DNA from: an uncultured Eubacteriales bacterium
GTDB taxonomy: Bacteria; Bacillota; Clostridia; Oscillospirales; UMGS1783
Assembly: GCA_934456365.1 (NCBI GenBank)
Contig: CAKSHC010000012.1
Span: 1 to 13,844 of the forward strand
Length of the DNA: 13,844 nt
Direction of reading: 5' to 3'
Shown: positions 13,301-13,844 of the stretch, one piece after another
Position numbering within the stretch: position 1 is the first letter of the stretch
How the letters are laid out: the number at the start of each line of letters is the position of its first letter
Notes under the pieces: generated by a model
What the model was told of the DNA's origin: nothing
Databases searched by the model: none
The model's input: only the letters and a program-made list of their open reading frames with translations
Made by a program: the position numbers and the translations under genes

Positions 13301-13819
13301 ATGATAGAAACCGAACGCCTGATTCTTCGCGAGCTGCGCGAGGAAGATTTTGAAGCTTTGTTTTCCGTTTTGGCCGACAGCGATATCATGCGCCACTACC
13401 CCTATACCTTCGACGAAAAGCGGGTGCGAAACTGGATCGCCAAAAACCGGGCGCGCTACGGGGTTTGGGGCTTTGGGCTCTGGGTTGTGGTTTGGCGGGA
13501 AACGGGCGAGATGATCGGAGACTGCGGCCTGACGGTGCAGGAGATCGACGGGGCCTTCTGCCCCGAAATCGGCTACCACATCGCCGCCCGCTTCCGGCGC
13601 CGCGGGATCGCTTCCGAGGCGGCCCGCGCCGTGCGCGACTGGACCTTTGAAAGGACCCCCTTCCGGGAGCTCTTTTCCTATATGAAGGCCGACAACCTTC
13701 CCTCCCGCACGGTGGCGCGCAAAAACGGGATGCGGCTTGTGCGGGAGTTTACCGACGCGGAGGGGGAGAAAACGGGCGTGTTTTCCATCCGCCGGGAGGA
13801 TTGGCAAAAGGGGAAATAA
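13301..13819 (+). CDS. GNAT acetyltransferase, RimJ/RimL (Acetyltransf_3) type
   Basis: A 172-residue soluble N-acetyltransferase using acetyl-CoA. It opens with IETERLILRELREEDF, typical of the Acetyltransf_3 group. It has GDCGL (73-77) in the central strand, the acetyl-CoA pyrophosphate loop RRRGIASEAARAV at 99-111 (R/QxxGxA form), and the late NLPSRTVARKNGMR (132-145) that helps build the active site. The acceptor may be a protein N-terminus, an amino acid or a small amine and cannot be told from sequence. The start at 13301 is preceded by GGGAGG and sits only 32 bases past the terminator hairpin, with no clear promoter between, so expression may depend on read-through from the sortase gene. 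A larger frame beginning at 12902 overlaps the sortase and is not used. Confidence 0.9.
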   Translation: MIETERLILRELREEDFEALFSVLADSDIMRHYPYTFDEKRVRNWIAKNRARYGVWGFGLWVVVWRETGEMIGDCGLTVQEIDGAFCPEIGYHIAARFRRRGIASEAARAVRDWTFERTPFRELFSYMKADNLPSRTVARKNGMRLVREFTDAEGEKTGVFSIRREDWQKGK

Positions 13820-13828
13820 AAGAGAAAA

Positions 13829-13835
13829 GAGGAGG
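13829..13835 (+). promoter_or_regulatory. Ribosome binding site of a gene beyond the right edge
   Basis: GAGGAGG occurs 9 bases after the acetyltransferase stop, inside a purine-rich stretch. No start codon other than a possible ATT falls within the remaining bases, so the next gene probably begins just outside the window and shares the acetyltransferase transcript. Confidence 0.4.
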
Positions 13836-13844
13836 CAGAGCATT

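Overview
The window looks like a GC-rich member of the Clostridia, probably in or near Oscillospiraceae/Ruminococcaceae. This is an inference from gene types and style, not from a marker gene. The support is: GGAGG-type ribosome binding sites before almost every gene, sigma-A type promoters (often with an extended TG -10), a lipobox lipoprotein, a class B sortase, a CotH protein with InlB-type (Flg_new) repeats, and palindromic intergenic repeats rich in ATGAG/GAGGCGCG. Ten complete protein genes are supported. No RNA gene, transposase, phage gene or CRISPR array was seen, and no gene-free stretch exceeds 300 bases.

Layout. (1) Positions 1-4093, minus strand: a compact operon trkA-trkH-alcohol dehydrogenase driven by one near-consensus promoter. 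A further gene appears to start at the very left edge, where only its ATG is in the window. TrkA and TrkH are the regulatory and membrane parts of a potassium uptake system. The third gene is a YqhD/butanol-dehydrogenase type enzyme. (2) 4099-5352, minus: a single lipoprotein gene with its own promoter and a strong terminator. (3) 5414-7062, plus: an SPFH/stomatin-like membrane protein followed by a DUF3267-type membrane zincin, with a GC-rich hairpin between them that may mask the second ribosome binding site. (4) 7093-8377, plus: a second iron-containing alcohol dehydrogenase of a different subfamily (PduQ/EutG-like), with its own promoter and terminator. (5) 8310-8518: a mosaic of palindromic repeats between converging genes. 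(6) 8519-12130, minus: a large secreted CotH/InlB-repeat surface protein followed by a HAD-family phosphatase, separated by a second repeat copy and a heptamer array. (7) 12201-13819, plus: a class B sortase, divergent from the CotH gene, then a hairpin terminator and a GNAT acetyltransferase. A ribosome binding site for another gene lies at the right edge.

How they may work together. The clearest functional groupings are TrkA with TrkH, and the sortase with the divergently encoded CotH protein. The latter ends in a C-terminal tail shaped like a sortase sorting signal, with an odd core (IPNTDGD). A cognate sortase-substrate pair is the most interesting hypothesis here. The SPFH-zincin pair recalls other systems in which SPFH proteins scaffold a membrane protease. 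The remaining genes look like ordinary metabolic and housekeeping functions.
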